A stretch of 64,000 bases of DNA, from assembly GCF_902506095.1 (NCBI RefSeq), contig NZ_LR733293.1, positions 1,443,103 through 1,507,102 on the forward strand, written 5' to 3'. The notes under the pieces were generated by a model, which searched no databases, was not told the DNA's origin, and saw nothing but the letters and a program-made list of their open reading frames with translations. This document shows positions 10,601 to 18,897 of the stretch, one piece after another (the first letter of the stretch is position 1; every line of letters begins with the position of its first letter). A program made the position numbers and the translations under genes. The stretch comes from Arthrobacter sp. 9AX. GTDB lineage: Bacteria > Actinomycetota > Actinomycetes > Actinomycetales > Micrococcaceae.

Positions 10601-12333
10601 CCATCGCCACCGAGCTTCCGGCCTCGGACCCCTCGAGCACCTCAGCAACCCCGGCAGCAGGGCCGGCTGCAGGTGGCGCCGTCCCGGGTTCCATCAGCAT
10701 GCTGAACCCGGACTTCCCGTTCAGCTACGACCACTACCTCGCACACCCGGGCGGATTGGGGTCCGTCCCGCCCGAACTGCTGGGAACCGAGGTGGCCGTT
10801 ATCGGGGCAGGGCTATCCGGCCTGGTGACAGCCTACGAATTGATGAAGCTGGGGCTGCGGCCGGTGGTGTACGAAGCCGACCGGATCGGCGGGCGGCTCC
10901 GCACCGCCTCGTTCCCCGCGGCGCCCGGCGTGGTGGCGGACCTCGGCGGCATGCGGTTCCCGGAATCCGGCAAGGCGTTCTACCACTACGTGGACCTGCT
11001 GGGGCTGGAAACCGAGGAGTTCCCCAACCCGCTGTCCCCGGCCACCTCCAGCACTGTCATCGAACTGGCAGGGCAGAAGCACTACGCGGAAAAGCCCGGC
11101 GACCTTCCGCCGTTCTTCCGCGAAGTGGCTGACGCGTGGAAGGCTGCGGTCAACGACGGCGCCAAGTTCGTTGAGATGCAGCAGGCCATCCGTGCCAGGG
11201 ACACCGGCCGGATCAAGGAGCTGTGGAACAACCTGCTGCCCCTGATGGATGAGCAGACGTTCTACGGATTCATCGCCGCCAGCGAGTCCTTTAAAAAAGC
11301 CGGCTTCGCGCACCGGGAAGCGTTCGGCCAGGTGGGCTTCGGCACCGGCGGCTGGGACACCGACTTCCCCAACTCCATCCTGGAAATCCTTCGGGTGGTC
11401 TACACGGACGCCGACGATCAGCACCGCCTCATCACCGGGGGAGCGCAGAGGCTGCCCGAGGCACTCTGGCAGCACGCGCCGTCGGGCATGGCCCACTGGC
11501 CGGACGGCACCTCGCTGGCATCGCTGCACTCCGGCTCGCCCCGCGGCGCGGTGGGCAGGATCAGCCGCGACCCGGACGGCAACCTGCGGCTCCGTGAACG
11601 CTGGGGCCGCGAAGCCACTTATCCGGCGGTGGTGACCACCTGCCAGTCCTGGCTCCTGTCAACCCGGATCCACACCGAGGAAGCTCTGTTCCCGGCGGAG
11701 CTGTGGACGGCCATTGAGCGCTCGCACTACATGCAGTCCTCCAAAACGTTTGTGATGGTGGACCGGCCGTTCTGGAAGGACATCGACCCGGACACCGGCA
11801 ATGAGGTCCTGTCCATGACCCTCACGGACCGGCTGAACCGCGCCACGTACCTGCTGGACAACGGTCCGGACCAGCCCGCCGTCATCCTGCTCTCCTACAC
11901 CTGGAACGACGACGCGCTGAAGTGGCTGGCGCTGGACGCGGATGAGCGTGTGGAACTGATGCTGCATTCGCTGGAGCAGATCTATCCCGGCGTCGACATT
12001 GCCGGCCACATCGTGGGCCAGCCCATCACCGTCTCCTGGGAGGCCGATCCCAACTTCATGGGCGCCTTCAAGGCCAACCTGCCGGGGCACTACCGGTACC
12101 AGCAGCGGCTTTTCACCCACTTCAAGCAGGACAAGCTGCCCGAAGCCCAGCGGGGCATCTTCCTGGCCGGGGACGACGTTTCGTTCACCGCCGGCTGGGC
12201 GGAAGGCGCCGTGACCACCGGACTGAATGCTGTCTGGGGAGTGCTGAACCACCTGGGTGGCTCCTCGGCTCCGGACAATCCCGGCCCGGGCGAGCTGCTG
12301 GACGAAATGGGACCGATCAGCCTCGATGGTTGA
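10597..12333 (+). CDS. davB: Flavin amino-acid 2-monooxygenase, DavB-like (L-lysine or L-arginine 2-monooxygenase)
   Basis: A 578-residue flavin amine-oxidase-fold enzyme. The FAD dinucleotide motif GAGLSG is at residues 70-75, followed by GGRLRT near 100 and the C-terminal FAD segment GIFLAGDDVSFTAGWAEGA near 525. Long stretches (HPGGLGS, AELMKLGL-like YELMKLGLRPVVYEA, GQVGFGTGGWD, QSSKTFVMVDRPFWKD) match what I recall of Pseudomonas DavB, which converts L-lysine plus O2 to 5-aminovaleramide, CO2 and water. The residues 1-37 are a disordered extension. It overlaps the permease stop by four bases (GAAGG ribosome site) and is partnered by the DavA-like amidase at 6488. Arginine 2-monooxygenase is the main alternative. 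Confidence 0.87.
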   Translation: MTIATELPASDPSSTSATPAAGPAAGGAVPGSISMLNPDFPFSYDHYLAHPGGLGSVPPELLGTEVAVIGAGLSGLVTAYELMKLGLRPVVYEADRIGGRLRTASFPAAPGVVADLGGMRFPESGKAFYHYVDLLGLETEEFPNPLSPATSSTVIELAGQKHYAEKPGDLPPFFREVADAWKAAVNDGAKFVEMQQAIRARDTGRIKELWNNLLPLMDEQTFYGFIAASESFKKAGFAHREAFGQVGFGTGGWDTDFPNSILEILRVVYTDADDQHRLITGGAQRLPEALWQHAPSGMAHWPDGTSLASLHSGSPRGAVGRISRDPDGNLRLRERWGREATYPAVVTTCQSWLLSTRIHTEEALFPAELWTAIERSHYMQSSKTFVMVDRPFWKDIDPDTGNEVLSMTLTDRLNRATYLLDNGPDQPAVILLSYTWNDDALKWLALDADERVELMLHSLEQIYPGVDIAGHIVGQPITVSWEADPNFMGAFKANLPGHYRYQQRLFTHFKQDKLPEAQRGIFLAGDDVSFTAGWAEGAVTTGLNAVWGVLNHLGGSSAPDNPGPGELLDEMGPISLDG

Positions 12334-12343
12334 GCCTGCCGCA

Positions 12344-12384
12344 ACCGGGAGCTGCGCGGCCCGATTAGCCGTGCAGCTCCCGGT
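12344..12384. terminator. Shared hairpin between convergent davB and carbonic anhydrase genes
   Basis: Inverted repeat ACCGGGAGCTGC/GCAGCTCCCGGT with a 17-base loop starts 11 bases after the davB stop and runs into the last codons of the opposite gene. It could terminate transcripts from both sides; there is no clear T-tract. Confidence 0.5.
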
Positions 12385-12883
12385 GCGCCTTGGCCAACTC
12401 GACGTAGCGGGCGGCGTTGGACCGGACACCGTCGTACTCCTCATCGGTGAGTTCGCGGCGCACCTTGCCCGGGACGCCCGCCACGAGCGAGCGGGGCGGG
12501 ACAATGGTGCCCTCGAGCACCACGGCGCCGGCCGCCACAAGCGAGCCGGCGCCGATTACTGCTCCGTTGAGTACGGTGGCACCCATGCCGATCAGGCAGT
12601 CATCCTCCACAGTGCAGCCATGCACGACGGCGGCGTGCCCCACACTGACCCGTTCGCCCACCGTGCAGGGGAAGCCGGGATCGGCGTGCAGCACCACGTT
12701 GTCCTGCAGGTTGCTGCCCGCACCCACCGTGATGGCGGCGGTATCGGCGCGTACGGAGACACCGTAGAACGCGCTGGCATCCGCAGCCAAGGTTGCGTTG
12801 CCGATGATCGAGGCCGTGGGGGCAACAAACGCGGATTCATGGACGGCCGGGGTGTTCCCGGCGAAAGGGTAAAGAGGAGCCAT
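12365..12883 (-). CDS. Gamma-carbonic anhydrase family protein (left-handed beta helix)
   Basis: A 172-residue hexapeptide-repeat protein. Runs such as IIGNATLAADASAFYGVSVRAD form the left-handed parallel beta helix, and the three metal-ligand histidines of gamma-class anhydrases are visible in NVVLHADPGF and VGHAAVVHGC, followed by MGATVLNGAVIG. Homologues (YrdA, PaaY, CaiE group) are trimeric cytoplasmic proteins; some hydrate CO2 and some act as thioesterases, so activity is not certain. It stands ten bases beyond the convergent methyltransferase/anhydrase boundary in the same orientation as the upstream methyltransferase gene but no shared operon promoter was identified. Confidence 0.88.
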   Translation of the reverse strand: MAPLYPFAGNTPAVHESAFVAPTASIIGNATLAADASAFYGVSVRADTAAITVGAGSNLQDNVVLHADPGFPCTVGERVSVGHAAVVHGCTVEDDCLIGMGATVLNGAVIGAGSLVAAGAVVLEGTIVPPRSLVAGVPGKVRRELTDEEYDGVRSNAARYVELAKAHRELHG

Positions 12884-12892
12884 GGGCCAAGC

Positions 12893-13555
12893 CTAGGACA
12901 CGGACCCGGGGGTGCGGAGGACCAGGAACTGGTAGTGCTGGGTCCAGTGCCCGGCGCCGGGCCCGGACTCGGTGCCGGTTCCCTCCTGCCACGTCACGAA
13001 CTCCTCGATGGTGCCGTGGCGCCCAAAGACTGACCGGACCGTCGCATCGCTGCGCCGGCAGAAAAAGCGTGGCTCGACGTCGTCCTCCGGGTTCAGCACC
13101 TCTTCATCTCCGCCGGACCACAGGCCGACGGCGATCGGCGCACCGGGTGCCGCCACACGCACCAACTCGGCCAGCACCGCATCGATGCCGCTGGCGGGCA
13201 CGTGCAGCAGCGTGCTCATGGACCACAGTGCCGGGAACGAGCCGTCCGGAAAGGGCAGCCGCCGGGCGCTCGCAACCGAGACCTCCAGGCCGCGGCTGCG
13301 CGCCCGCCGGACCTGCCCCTCGGCGATATCAACACCTGTATAGCGGATGCCGGCGCGGACAAACTTCAGCCCGTCCTGGCCCGTCCCCGTCCCGATTTCA
13401 AGGATGGCGTGGCGTCCCTCGGACTTCAGCAGTGCGATGAAGCGTTCGCGCTGCTCCGCGCGGTTGAGCGACGGCGGATGGTCGACGCCGGCTGCGGCGC
13501 GGCGGTTGTAGAAGTCGGCGAGGCGCTGCTCGCCGCCGTCCGTTTCCGCTTCCAT
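12893..13555 (-). CDS. Class I SAM-dependent methyltransferase
   Basis: A 220-residue protein starting at ATG 13555 with GGGAGG six bases upstream; longer upstream readings lack a ribosome site. The Rossmann-like motif I is ILEIGTGTGQDGLKF (near residue 46), followed by the acidic strand TGVDIAEGQ and the motif LPFPDGSFPALWSMSTLLHV, all typical of Methyltransf_11/25 small-molecule methyltransferases. The substrate is not evident. It lies 43 bases after purU on the same strand and just before the carbonic anhydrase gene, so all three may share a transcript. No specific pathway can be assigned. Confidence 0.85.
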   Translation of the reverse strand: MEAETDGGEQRLADFYNRRAAAGVDHPPSLNRAEQRERFIALLKSEGRHAILEIGTGTGQDGLKFVRAGIRYTGVDIAEGQVRRARSRGLEVSVASARRLPFPDGSFPALWSMSTLLHVPASGIDAVLAELVRVAAPGAPIAVGLWSGGDEEVLNPEDDVEPRFFCRRSDATVRSVFGRHGTIEEFVTWQEGTGTESGPGAGHWTQHYQFLVLRTPGSVS

Positions 13556-13598
13556 GGCGCCTCCCGGCGGCCGGTTCCAGCCTTGGCTAATGCAGCCG

Positions 13599-14459
13599 TC
13601 AGTTAAAGACGACAGTCCGGTTGCCATCAAGCAGCACCCGGTGCTCCGCGTGCCACTGCACCGCCTGGACGAGCGTGCGGCCTTCCACGTCCCGGCCCAT
13701 CTGGACAAACTGCTCGGGAGTGCGGGCGTGGTCAACGCGGATGACCTCCTGCTCGATGATGGGGCCCTCATCCAAAGCGGCGGTCACGTAGTGGGCCGTG
13801 GCACCGATCAGCTTCACGCCGCGGGCGTGCGCCTGGTGGTACGGCTTGGCGCCCTTGAAGGACGGCAGGAAGGAGTGGTGGATGTTGATCGCCTTTCCGG
13901 TGAGCTCGGTGCAGAGCTCGTCGGAAAGGATCTGCATGTACCGGGCCAGGACCGTCAGCTCGATATCGTGCTCGGCGATGATGGCGCGGAGCTTGTCCTC
14001 GGCCTGGTCCTTGGTGTCACGGGTGACAGGGATGTGGTGGAACGGGATGCCGTAGAATTCGGCCAGCCCGGCGAGATCCCGGTGGTTGGACACAATGGCG
14101 GGAATCTCAACGGGAAGGGTTCCGGACCGCTGCTGGAACAGAAGGTCGTTCAGGCAGTGGGCGGACGTGCTGGCCATCACCAGCGTACGGACCTTCTGGC
14201 CCACGGCGTTGAGGCTCCACTCCATGCCAAAAGCGCCGGCCACAGGCTCCAGGGCGGCCCGAAGCCCGGCGGCGGTGGCCGTCGTCGTAACCTCCACGCG
14301 CATAAAGAAGTTGCCCGTGGCGGGGCTGCCATACTGCTGCGAATCCGTAATGTTGCACCCCGCCACCAGCAGGGCGCCGGCCACCGCATGGACGATTCCG
14401 GGCCGGTCCGGGCAAGACAGTGTTACTACGTACGCTTGGTTCAGCTGCTCTTCACTCAC
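13599..14459 (-). CDS. purU: Formyltetrahydrofolate deformylase
   Basis: A 286-residue protein with an N-terminal ACT domain (residues about 5-85, YVVTLSCPDRPGIVHAVAGA) and a formyl-transferase domain containing INIHHSFLPSFKGA and TAHYVTAALDEGPIIEQ, which carry the catalytic His and Asp. PurU hydrolyses 10-formyl-THF to formate and THF, balancing the one-carbon pool. Start GTG 14459 is chosen because the ACT domain begins just after it and a TAGGCT -10 lies seven bases upstream (14472-14467), indicating a leaderless mRNA. It is divergent from the ZTP riboswitch-controlled glyA-folD operon, which makes the pool that PurU drains. Confidence 0.93.
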   Translation of the reverse strand: MSEEQLNQAYVVTLSCPDRPGIVHAVAGALLVAGCNITDSQQYGSPATGNFFMRVEVTTTATAAGLRAALEPVAGAFGMEWSLNAVGQKVRTLVMASTSAHCLNDLLFQQRSGTLPVEIPAIVSNHRDLAGLAEFYGIPFHHIPVTRDTKDQAEDKLRAIIAEHDIELTVLARYMQILSDELCTELTGKAINIHHSFLPSFKGAKPYHQAHARGVKLIGATAHYVTAALDEGPIIEQEVIRVDHARTPEQFVQMGRDVEGRTLVQAVQWHAEHRVLLDGNRTVVFN

Positions 14460-14502
14460 GCGTACAAGCCTACCCGCGCAGCAGGGGCCGGATTTGGTAC
14501 GC

Positions 14503-14586
14503 TGGGGAGGTCGCAACTGGCGTTGGGTGGCTAACCACCAGGGAGCGGCAATCACGAAGACCACGGATCGTACGCCTGGGCCGAGG
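14503..14586 (+). ncRNA. ZTP (pfl) riboswitch upstream of glyA
   Basis: The leader contains the conserved pfl-motif parts in order: GTCGCAACTGGCG, the paired GGTGG...ACCACC stem, GGGAGCG, then after a variable linker TACGCCTGGGC. This aptamer binds ZMP/ZTP, which accumulates when 10-formyl-THF is short, and usually turns on one-carbon and purine genes. Here it precedes glyA-folD, a typical regulon. A TACGCT -10 lies just upstream. A long-range pairing GCACCCGC (14612-14619) with GCGGGTGC (14676-14683) may be part of the expression platform. Confidence 0.9.
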
Positions 14587-14737
14587 GTCATGTCTTGCCG
14601 GAATTGGGGCTGCACCCGCGTTAGAACTGCAGCACCATACACGCGCTTCCACCCCGTCCTGTCACAAGGCGGTGTGCGGGTGCGCCAGCCGGTAGCCTGA
14701 CCTAAGCAGTGCCCGTATCCCTAGCCAGGAGTTCTTC

Positions 14738-16036
14738 GTGACTACTACAGCCACTTCAACCACCGCCGTCAGCAACCAGCCGCTGGCTGAGCTTGACCCC
14801 GAAATCGCAGCAGTCCTGGACCAGGAGCTCGGCCGCCAGCGCGGCACCCTGGAAATGATTGCTTCCGAAAACTTCGCCCCCCGCGCTGTGATGGAAGCCC
14901 AGGGCTCCGTCCTGACCAACAAGTACGCCGAAGGCTACCCGGGCCGCCGCTACTACGGCGGCTGCGAATACGTTGACGTTGCCGAGCAGTTGGCCATCGA
15001 CAGGGTCAAGGCCCTCTTCGGCGCCGAGTACGCCAACGTCCAGCCGCACTCCGGTGCGCAGGCCAACGCCGCTGCACTCTCCGCCATGATCACCCCTGGC
15101 GACAAGATCCTGGGCCTGTCCCTGGCCCACGGCGGCCACCTGACCCACGGCATGAAGCTGAACTTCTCCGGCAAGCTGTACAACGTGGCTGCCTACCAGG
15201 TGGAGGAAGACAACTTCCGCATCGACATGGACAAGCTGCGTGAGCAGGCCATCGCCGAGAAGCCGCAGGTCATCATCGCCGGCTGGTCCGCCTACCCGCG
15301 CCATCTGGACTTCGCAGCCTTCCGTTCCATCGCGGACGAGGTGGGCGCACTGCTCTGGACGGACATGGCGCACTTCGCCGGCCTGGTTGCCGCCGGCCTG
15401 CACCCGAGCCCGGTGCCGCACTCCGACGTCGTCACCTCCACGGTGCACAAGACCCTCGCCGGTCCCCGCTCCGGCGTGATCCTGGCCAAGCAGGAATGGG
15501 CCAAGAAGCTGAACTCCAACGTCTTCCCTGGCCAGCAGGGCGGCCCGCTCATGCACGTCATTGCGGCCAAGGCCGTGGCCTTCAAGATCGCCGGCACCGT
15601 GGAATTCAAGGAGCGCCAGGAGCGTGTCCTTGAAGGCGCCAGGATCATCGCCGACCGCCTCAACCAGGCAGACGTCGCCGAGGCCGGCGTCTCCGTCCTG
15701 ACCGGCGGCACGGACGTGCACCTGGTCCTCGTTGACCTGCGCAACTCCCAGCTGGACGGCCAGCAGGCGGAAGACCTCCTGCACTCCGTGGGCATCACGG
15801 TCAACCGCAACGCTGTGCCGTTCGACCCCCGCCCGCCCATGGTCACCTCCGGCCTGCGCATCGGCACCCCGGCCCTGGCCACCCGCGGCTTCGGCGCCAC
15901 CGAGTTCACAGAGGTTGCGGAGATCATCGCCACCGCGCTCAAGGCCGGCAACAGCGCCGACGTGGAAGCCCTGCAGACCCGCGTGGACAAGCTCGCCGCT
16001 GACTTCCCGCTGTACCCCACCCACGAGCAGTGGTGA
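14738..16036 (+). CDS. glyA: Serine hydroxymethyltransferase
   Basis: A 432-residue PLP enzyme of normal length. The start is GTG 14738, seven bases after AGGAG. Family motifs include [20 protein letters not shown] near residue 45, [18 protein letters not shown], and [13 protein letters not shown], in which the Lys binds pyridoxal phosphate. It interconverts serine plus THF with glycine plus 5,10-methylene-THF in the cytoplasm. The 278-base leader carries a ZTP riboswitch and a second possible -10 (TAGCCT near 14693), so expression should respond to the formyl-folate state. folD follows after three bases. Confidence 0.97.
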   Translation: MTTTATSTTAVSNQPLAELDPEIAAVLDQELGRQRGTLEMIASENFAPRAVMEAQGSVLTNKYAEGYPGRRYYGGCEYVDVAEQLAIDRVKALFGAEYANVQPHSGAQANAAALSAMITPGDKILGLSLAHGGHLTHGMKLNFSGKLYNVAAYQVEEDNFRIDMDKLREQAIAEKPQVIIAGWSAYPRHLDFAAFRSIADEVGALLWTDMAHFAGLVAAGLHPSPVPHSDVVTSTVHKTLAGPRSGVILAKQEWAKKLNSNVFPGQQGGPLMHVIAAKAVAFKIAGTVEFKERQERVLEGARIIADRLNQADVAEAGVSVLTGGTDVHLVLVDLRNSQLDGQQAEDLLHSVGITVNRNAVPFDPRPPMVTSGLRIGTPALATRGFGATEFTEVAEIIATALKAGNSADVEALQTRVDKLAADFPLYPTHEQW

Positions 16037-16039
16037 TCC

Positions 16040-16939
16040 ATGACTGAAACCAAGACTGCCCGGATCCTCGATGGCAAGGCAGCCGCTGGCGCCATCAAAT
16101 CCGAGCTGGCCGAGCGTGTGGCGGCACTGAAAGCCCGCGGCATCACCCCCGGCATCGCCACCGTGCTGGTGGGCGCGGACCCGGCCTCCCAGCTGTATGT
16201 GTCCATGAAGCACAGGCAGTCCGAGGAGATCGGGATGAACTCGATCCAGCGCGAGCTGCCCGCCGATGCCACCCAGGAACAGGTGGAGGCCCTCATTGAC
16301 GAACTCAACGCAGACCCTGCCTGCCACGGGTACATCGTGCAGCTGCCGCTGCCCAAGCACCTCGACACGGACGCCATCCTCGAGCGCATCGACCCGGCCA
16401 AGGATGCCGACGGCCTGCACCCCACCAACCTGGGCCGGCTGGTGCTCAACGTCAACGGGGAGATCACTTCTCCGCTGCCGTGCACGCCCCGCGGCGTGAT
16501 CGAGCTCCTGGAGCGCAACGGCTACAGCCTCAAGGGAAAGCACGTGGTGGTGGTTGGCCGCGGCGTCACCATCGGCCGCTCGATCGGCCTGCTGCTCACG
16601 CGGCGGGCCGTGAACGCCACGGTGACCCTGACGCACACCGGAACCAAGAACCTTTCGGAGCTGCTGCGCCAGGCGGACGTCATCGTCGGCGCGGCGGGTG
16701 CCAAGCACATCGTCAAGGCCGCTGACGTGAAGCCCGGCGCAGCCGTGCTCGACGTCGGTGTTACCCGCGAAACGGACCCCGAGACCGGCAAGAGCCGCGT
16801 CCACGGCGACATCGATCCCGCCGCTGCCGAGGTAGCAGGCTGGATTTCGCCGAACCCGGGCGGCGTCGGTCCGATGACCGTGGCGCTGCTGATGACCAAC
16901 GTGGTGGAAGCCGCGGAGCGCAAGGCGGGCATCGCCTAG
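16040..16939 (+). CDS. folD: Methylenetetrahydrofolate dehydrogenase/cyclohydrolase
   Basis: A 299-residue bifunctional enzyme that oxidises methylene-THF and hydrolyses methenyl-THF to 10-formyl-THF. Recognised by the substrate-site run [17 protein letters not shown] (catalytic Lys), [30 protein letters not shown], and the NADP site [17 protein letters not shown] near residue 170, then [16 protein letters not shown]. It begins three bases after the glyA stop and so shares its riboswitch-controlled transcript. Together they turn serine into formyl-THF for purine and initiator-tRNA formylation. Confidence 0.97.
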   Translation: MTETKTARILDGKAAAGAIKSELAERVAALKARGITPGIATVLVGADPASQLYVSMKHRQSEEIGMNSIQRELPADATQEQVEALIDELNADPACHGYIVQLPLPKHLDTDAILERIDPAKDADGLHPTNLGRLVLNVNGEITSPLPCTPRGVIELLERNGYSLKGKHVVVVGRGVTIGRSIGLLLTRRAVNATVTLTHTGTKNLSELLRQADVIVGAAGAKHIVKAADVKPGAAVLDVGVTRETDPETGKSRVHGDIDPAAAEVAGWISPNPGGVGPMTVALLMTNVVEAAERKAGIA

Positions 16940-16953
16940 TCTCCGGGCAAAAG

Positions 16954-17003
16954 TACGACGGCGGCAGGTGCCCTTTCCAGCGAAGGCACCTGCCGCCGTC
17001 GTA
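16954..17003 (+). terminator. Long hairpin after folD
   Basis: A perfect 19-bp stem (TACGACGGCGGCAGGTGCC and its complement) with a 12-base loop begins 15 bases after the folD stop. There is no T-tract, as is common in GC-rich actinobacteria, so termination may be of the T-less type. Confidence 0.75.
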
Positions 17004-17004
17004 G

Positions 17005-17022
17005 TTAACCCGCCTGGGTTAA
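17005..17022. promoter_or_regulatory. Perfect palindrome TTAACCC-GCCT-GGGTTAA upstream of the ABC exporter
   Basis: Seven-base arms with a four-base spacer, 36 bases upstream of the TAGTCT -10 (17058-17063) that serves the exporter ATPase gene. It directly follows the folD terminator hairpin. It could be an operator for a regulator located elsewhere, or a second small hairpin. No family assigned. Confidence 0.35.
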
Positions 17023-17070
17023 GCAGGACGGTACTACCGTTTGTCCCCGGGCCGGGCTAGTCTGCGGAGG

Positions 17071-18048
17071 GTGCACAACGAAGCCATCCTGCCCTCCACA
17101 TCCCGGGCGGGCGGCCGGAAGTCGCCCCGCATGGTCATCACCGCCGAAAACCTCACCAAAAAGTACGGCGACGTGACCGCCGTGGACGGCATTTCCTTCA
17201 GCGTCCCGGCGGGGGAGTCCTTCGGCCTGCTGGGACCCAACGGCGCCGGCAAGTCCACCACCATGAAGATGATCGGCGGCGTCACCGGCCGCACGTCCGG
17301 CAACCTCCATATCATGGGCCTTGACCCCGATTCGTACGGACCGGAAGTGCGTGCGCACCTGGGCGTGGTGCCGCAGCAGGACAACCTGGACGAGGAACTC
17401 CGGGTCCGGGACAACCTGCTGGTCTACGGCCGGTACTTTGGCCTGCCCATGAGCTACCTCAAGCCAAAGGCCGATGAACTGCTCGAGTTCGCACAGCTGA
17501 CCGACAAGGCGAAGTCCAAAGTGGACGCGCTGTCCGGCGGCATGAAACGGCGCCTGACCATCGCCCGCTCGCTGATCAACGAGCCGCAGATCCTGCTGCT
17601 GGACGAACCCACCACGGGCCTGGACCCGCAGGCCCGGCACATCCTCTGGGACCGGCTCTTCCGGCTCAAGGAGCAGGGTGTCACCCTGATCCTCACCACC
17701 CACTACATGGACGAGGCCGAGCAGCTCTGCGACCGGCTCATCGTGGTGGACAAGGGCCGCATCATGGCCGAGGGCTCACCAGCCCAGCTGATCCGCGGCC
17801 ACTCCACCCGGGAAGTGGTGGAGCTGCGCTTCGGCTCCGAGCGGAACACCACCATCGCCGCGGAACTGGACGGCATCGGGGAACGGCTTGAGGTGCTGCC
17901 GGACCGGGTTCTGATTTACGCGCACGACGGCGAGTCAGCCCTTGAACAGGTGGCGTCCCGCGGCCTGAGGCCGCTGACCTCGCTGGTCCGCAGGTCCTCG
18001 CTGGAAGACGTGTTCCTGCGGCTGACCGGCAGGAGCCTCGTTGACTGA
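17071..18048 (+). CDS. ABC exporter ATPase, DrrA type
   Basis: An ATPase of 325 residues from GTG 17071, which lies seven bases after a TAGTCT -10 (leaderless); ATG 17131, immediately before the conserved VITAENLTKKYG, is the alternative. Walker A is GPNGAGKSTTM, signature LSGGMKRRLTIARSL, Walker B ILLLDEPTTGLDPQ, and the C-terminal DrrA-like accessory domain ends with SLEDVFLRLTGRSL. Such subunits pair with ABC-2 permeases to export drugs, antibiotics or lipids. The two permease genes follow with overlaps. Cargo unknown. Confidence 0.92.
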   Translation: MHNEAILPSTSRAGGRKSPRMVITAENLTKKYGDVTAVDGISFSVPAGESFGLLGPNGAGKSTTMKMIGGVTGRTSGNLHIMGLDPDSYGPEVRAHLGVVPQQDNLDEELRVRDNLLVYGRYFGLPMSYLKPKADELLEFAQLTDKAKSKVDALSGGMKRRLTIARSLINEPQILLLDEPTTGLDPQARHILWDRLFRLKEQGVTLILTTHYMDEAEQLCDRLIVVDKGRIMAEGSPAQLIRGHSTREVVELRFGSERNTTIAAELDGIGERLEVLPDRVLIYAHDGESALEQVASRGLRPLTSLVRRSSLEDVFLRLTGRSLVD

Positions 18049-18897
18049 CGAGACGCTGGCCGGCCCGGCCACCCGCCGCTTTTCCGTCCCCCACGGCCCG
18101 GAAGAGGCAGCGGCAAAAGCGCGCCGCTGGGGTGCTTTCTACTACATGGAGCATGTGCTCCGGGTCATGAAGGGGTATAGCTGGTCCCTTCTGATGTACA
18201 GTGTGGGCCATCCGGTGGCCTATCTCTTCGCCATGGGCGTGGGCCTGGCCACCCTGGTGGACGCGCAGGGCGGGGGAGCCTTCGGGGGAGTGGGATACGT
18301 GACGTGGCGCCCGCACTGTTGGTCTCGGCGGCGGTGATGACGGCAGCCAACGAATTCACCTTTCCCGTGATGGGCGGCTTCAAGTGGCGCCGGACCTACT
18401 ACGGCCCGCACGCCTCGCCGCTGACGCCCCAGCAGATCGCGGCCGGGCACATCATGGCGGTGACCCTGCGGTTCCTGCTGCAGTCGGCCATCTACTTTGC
18501 TGCCGTTGCCCTGTTTGGCGCCGCACCCGGCGGGTGGGGCTGGGTAACCATCCTGGTGGCCACGCTGGCGGCGCTTTCATTCGGATTGCCGCTGATGGCC
18601 TATTCGGCGTCCATCACCGAGGACAAAGGCCAGTTTGCGCTGGTGATGCGTTTCATCGTGATGCCGCTCTTCCTGTTTTCCGGAACGTTCTTTCCCCTGG
18701 ACAGCCTGCCGCTTGCCGTGCGGTGGATCGGCTGGATCTCCCCGATCTGGCATGGCACCGAGCTGGGAAGAGTCTTCACCTACGGCTACCAGGAGCCCCC
18801 GTTGCTGACCGTCCTGCACGTTGTGGTGCTGGTGGGGCTGGCGGTGGTGGGCTGGTTCCTGACGCGGCGGCAGTTCGCAGCGAGGATGGGGCGATGA
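18041..18897 (+). pseudogene. ABC-2 type exporter permease, interrupted by a frameshift
   Basis: The frame from TTG 18041 (overlapping the ATPase stop) encodes a permease start with a first membrane segment (SLLMYSVGHPVAYLFAMGVG) and then reads into a stop at 18337. A frame opening near 18304 continues the same protein to 18897 (APALLVSAAVM, then four further membrane segments and LFLFSGTFFPLDSLP). Compared with the paralogue downstream (SYAAYIAPALL), one or four bases are missing around 18300-18306 at TACGTGACG|TGG. With that repaired it is about 286 residues. Sequencing error or real loss cannot be separated here. Confidence 0.85.

Noticed and set aside
13556..13771. Upstream extension of the methyltransferase frame
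   Set aside because: The extra 72 codons overlap purU, look like shadow translation and lack a ribosome site, whereas ATG 13555 has GGGAGG.
14756..16804. 682-codon minus-strand open frame opposite glyA-folD
   Set aside because: Shadow of two clear enzymes; low-complexity translation without homology that I can recognise.
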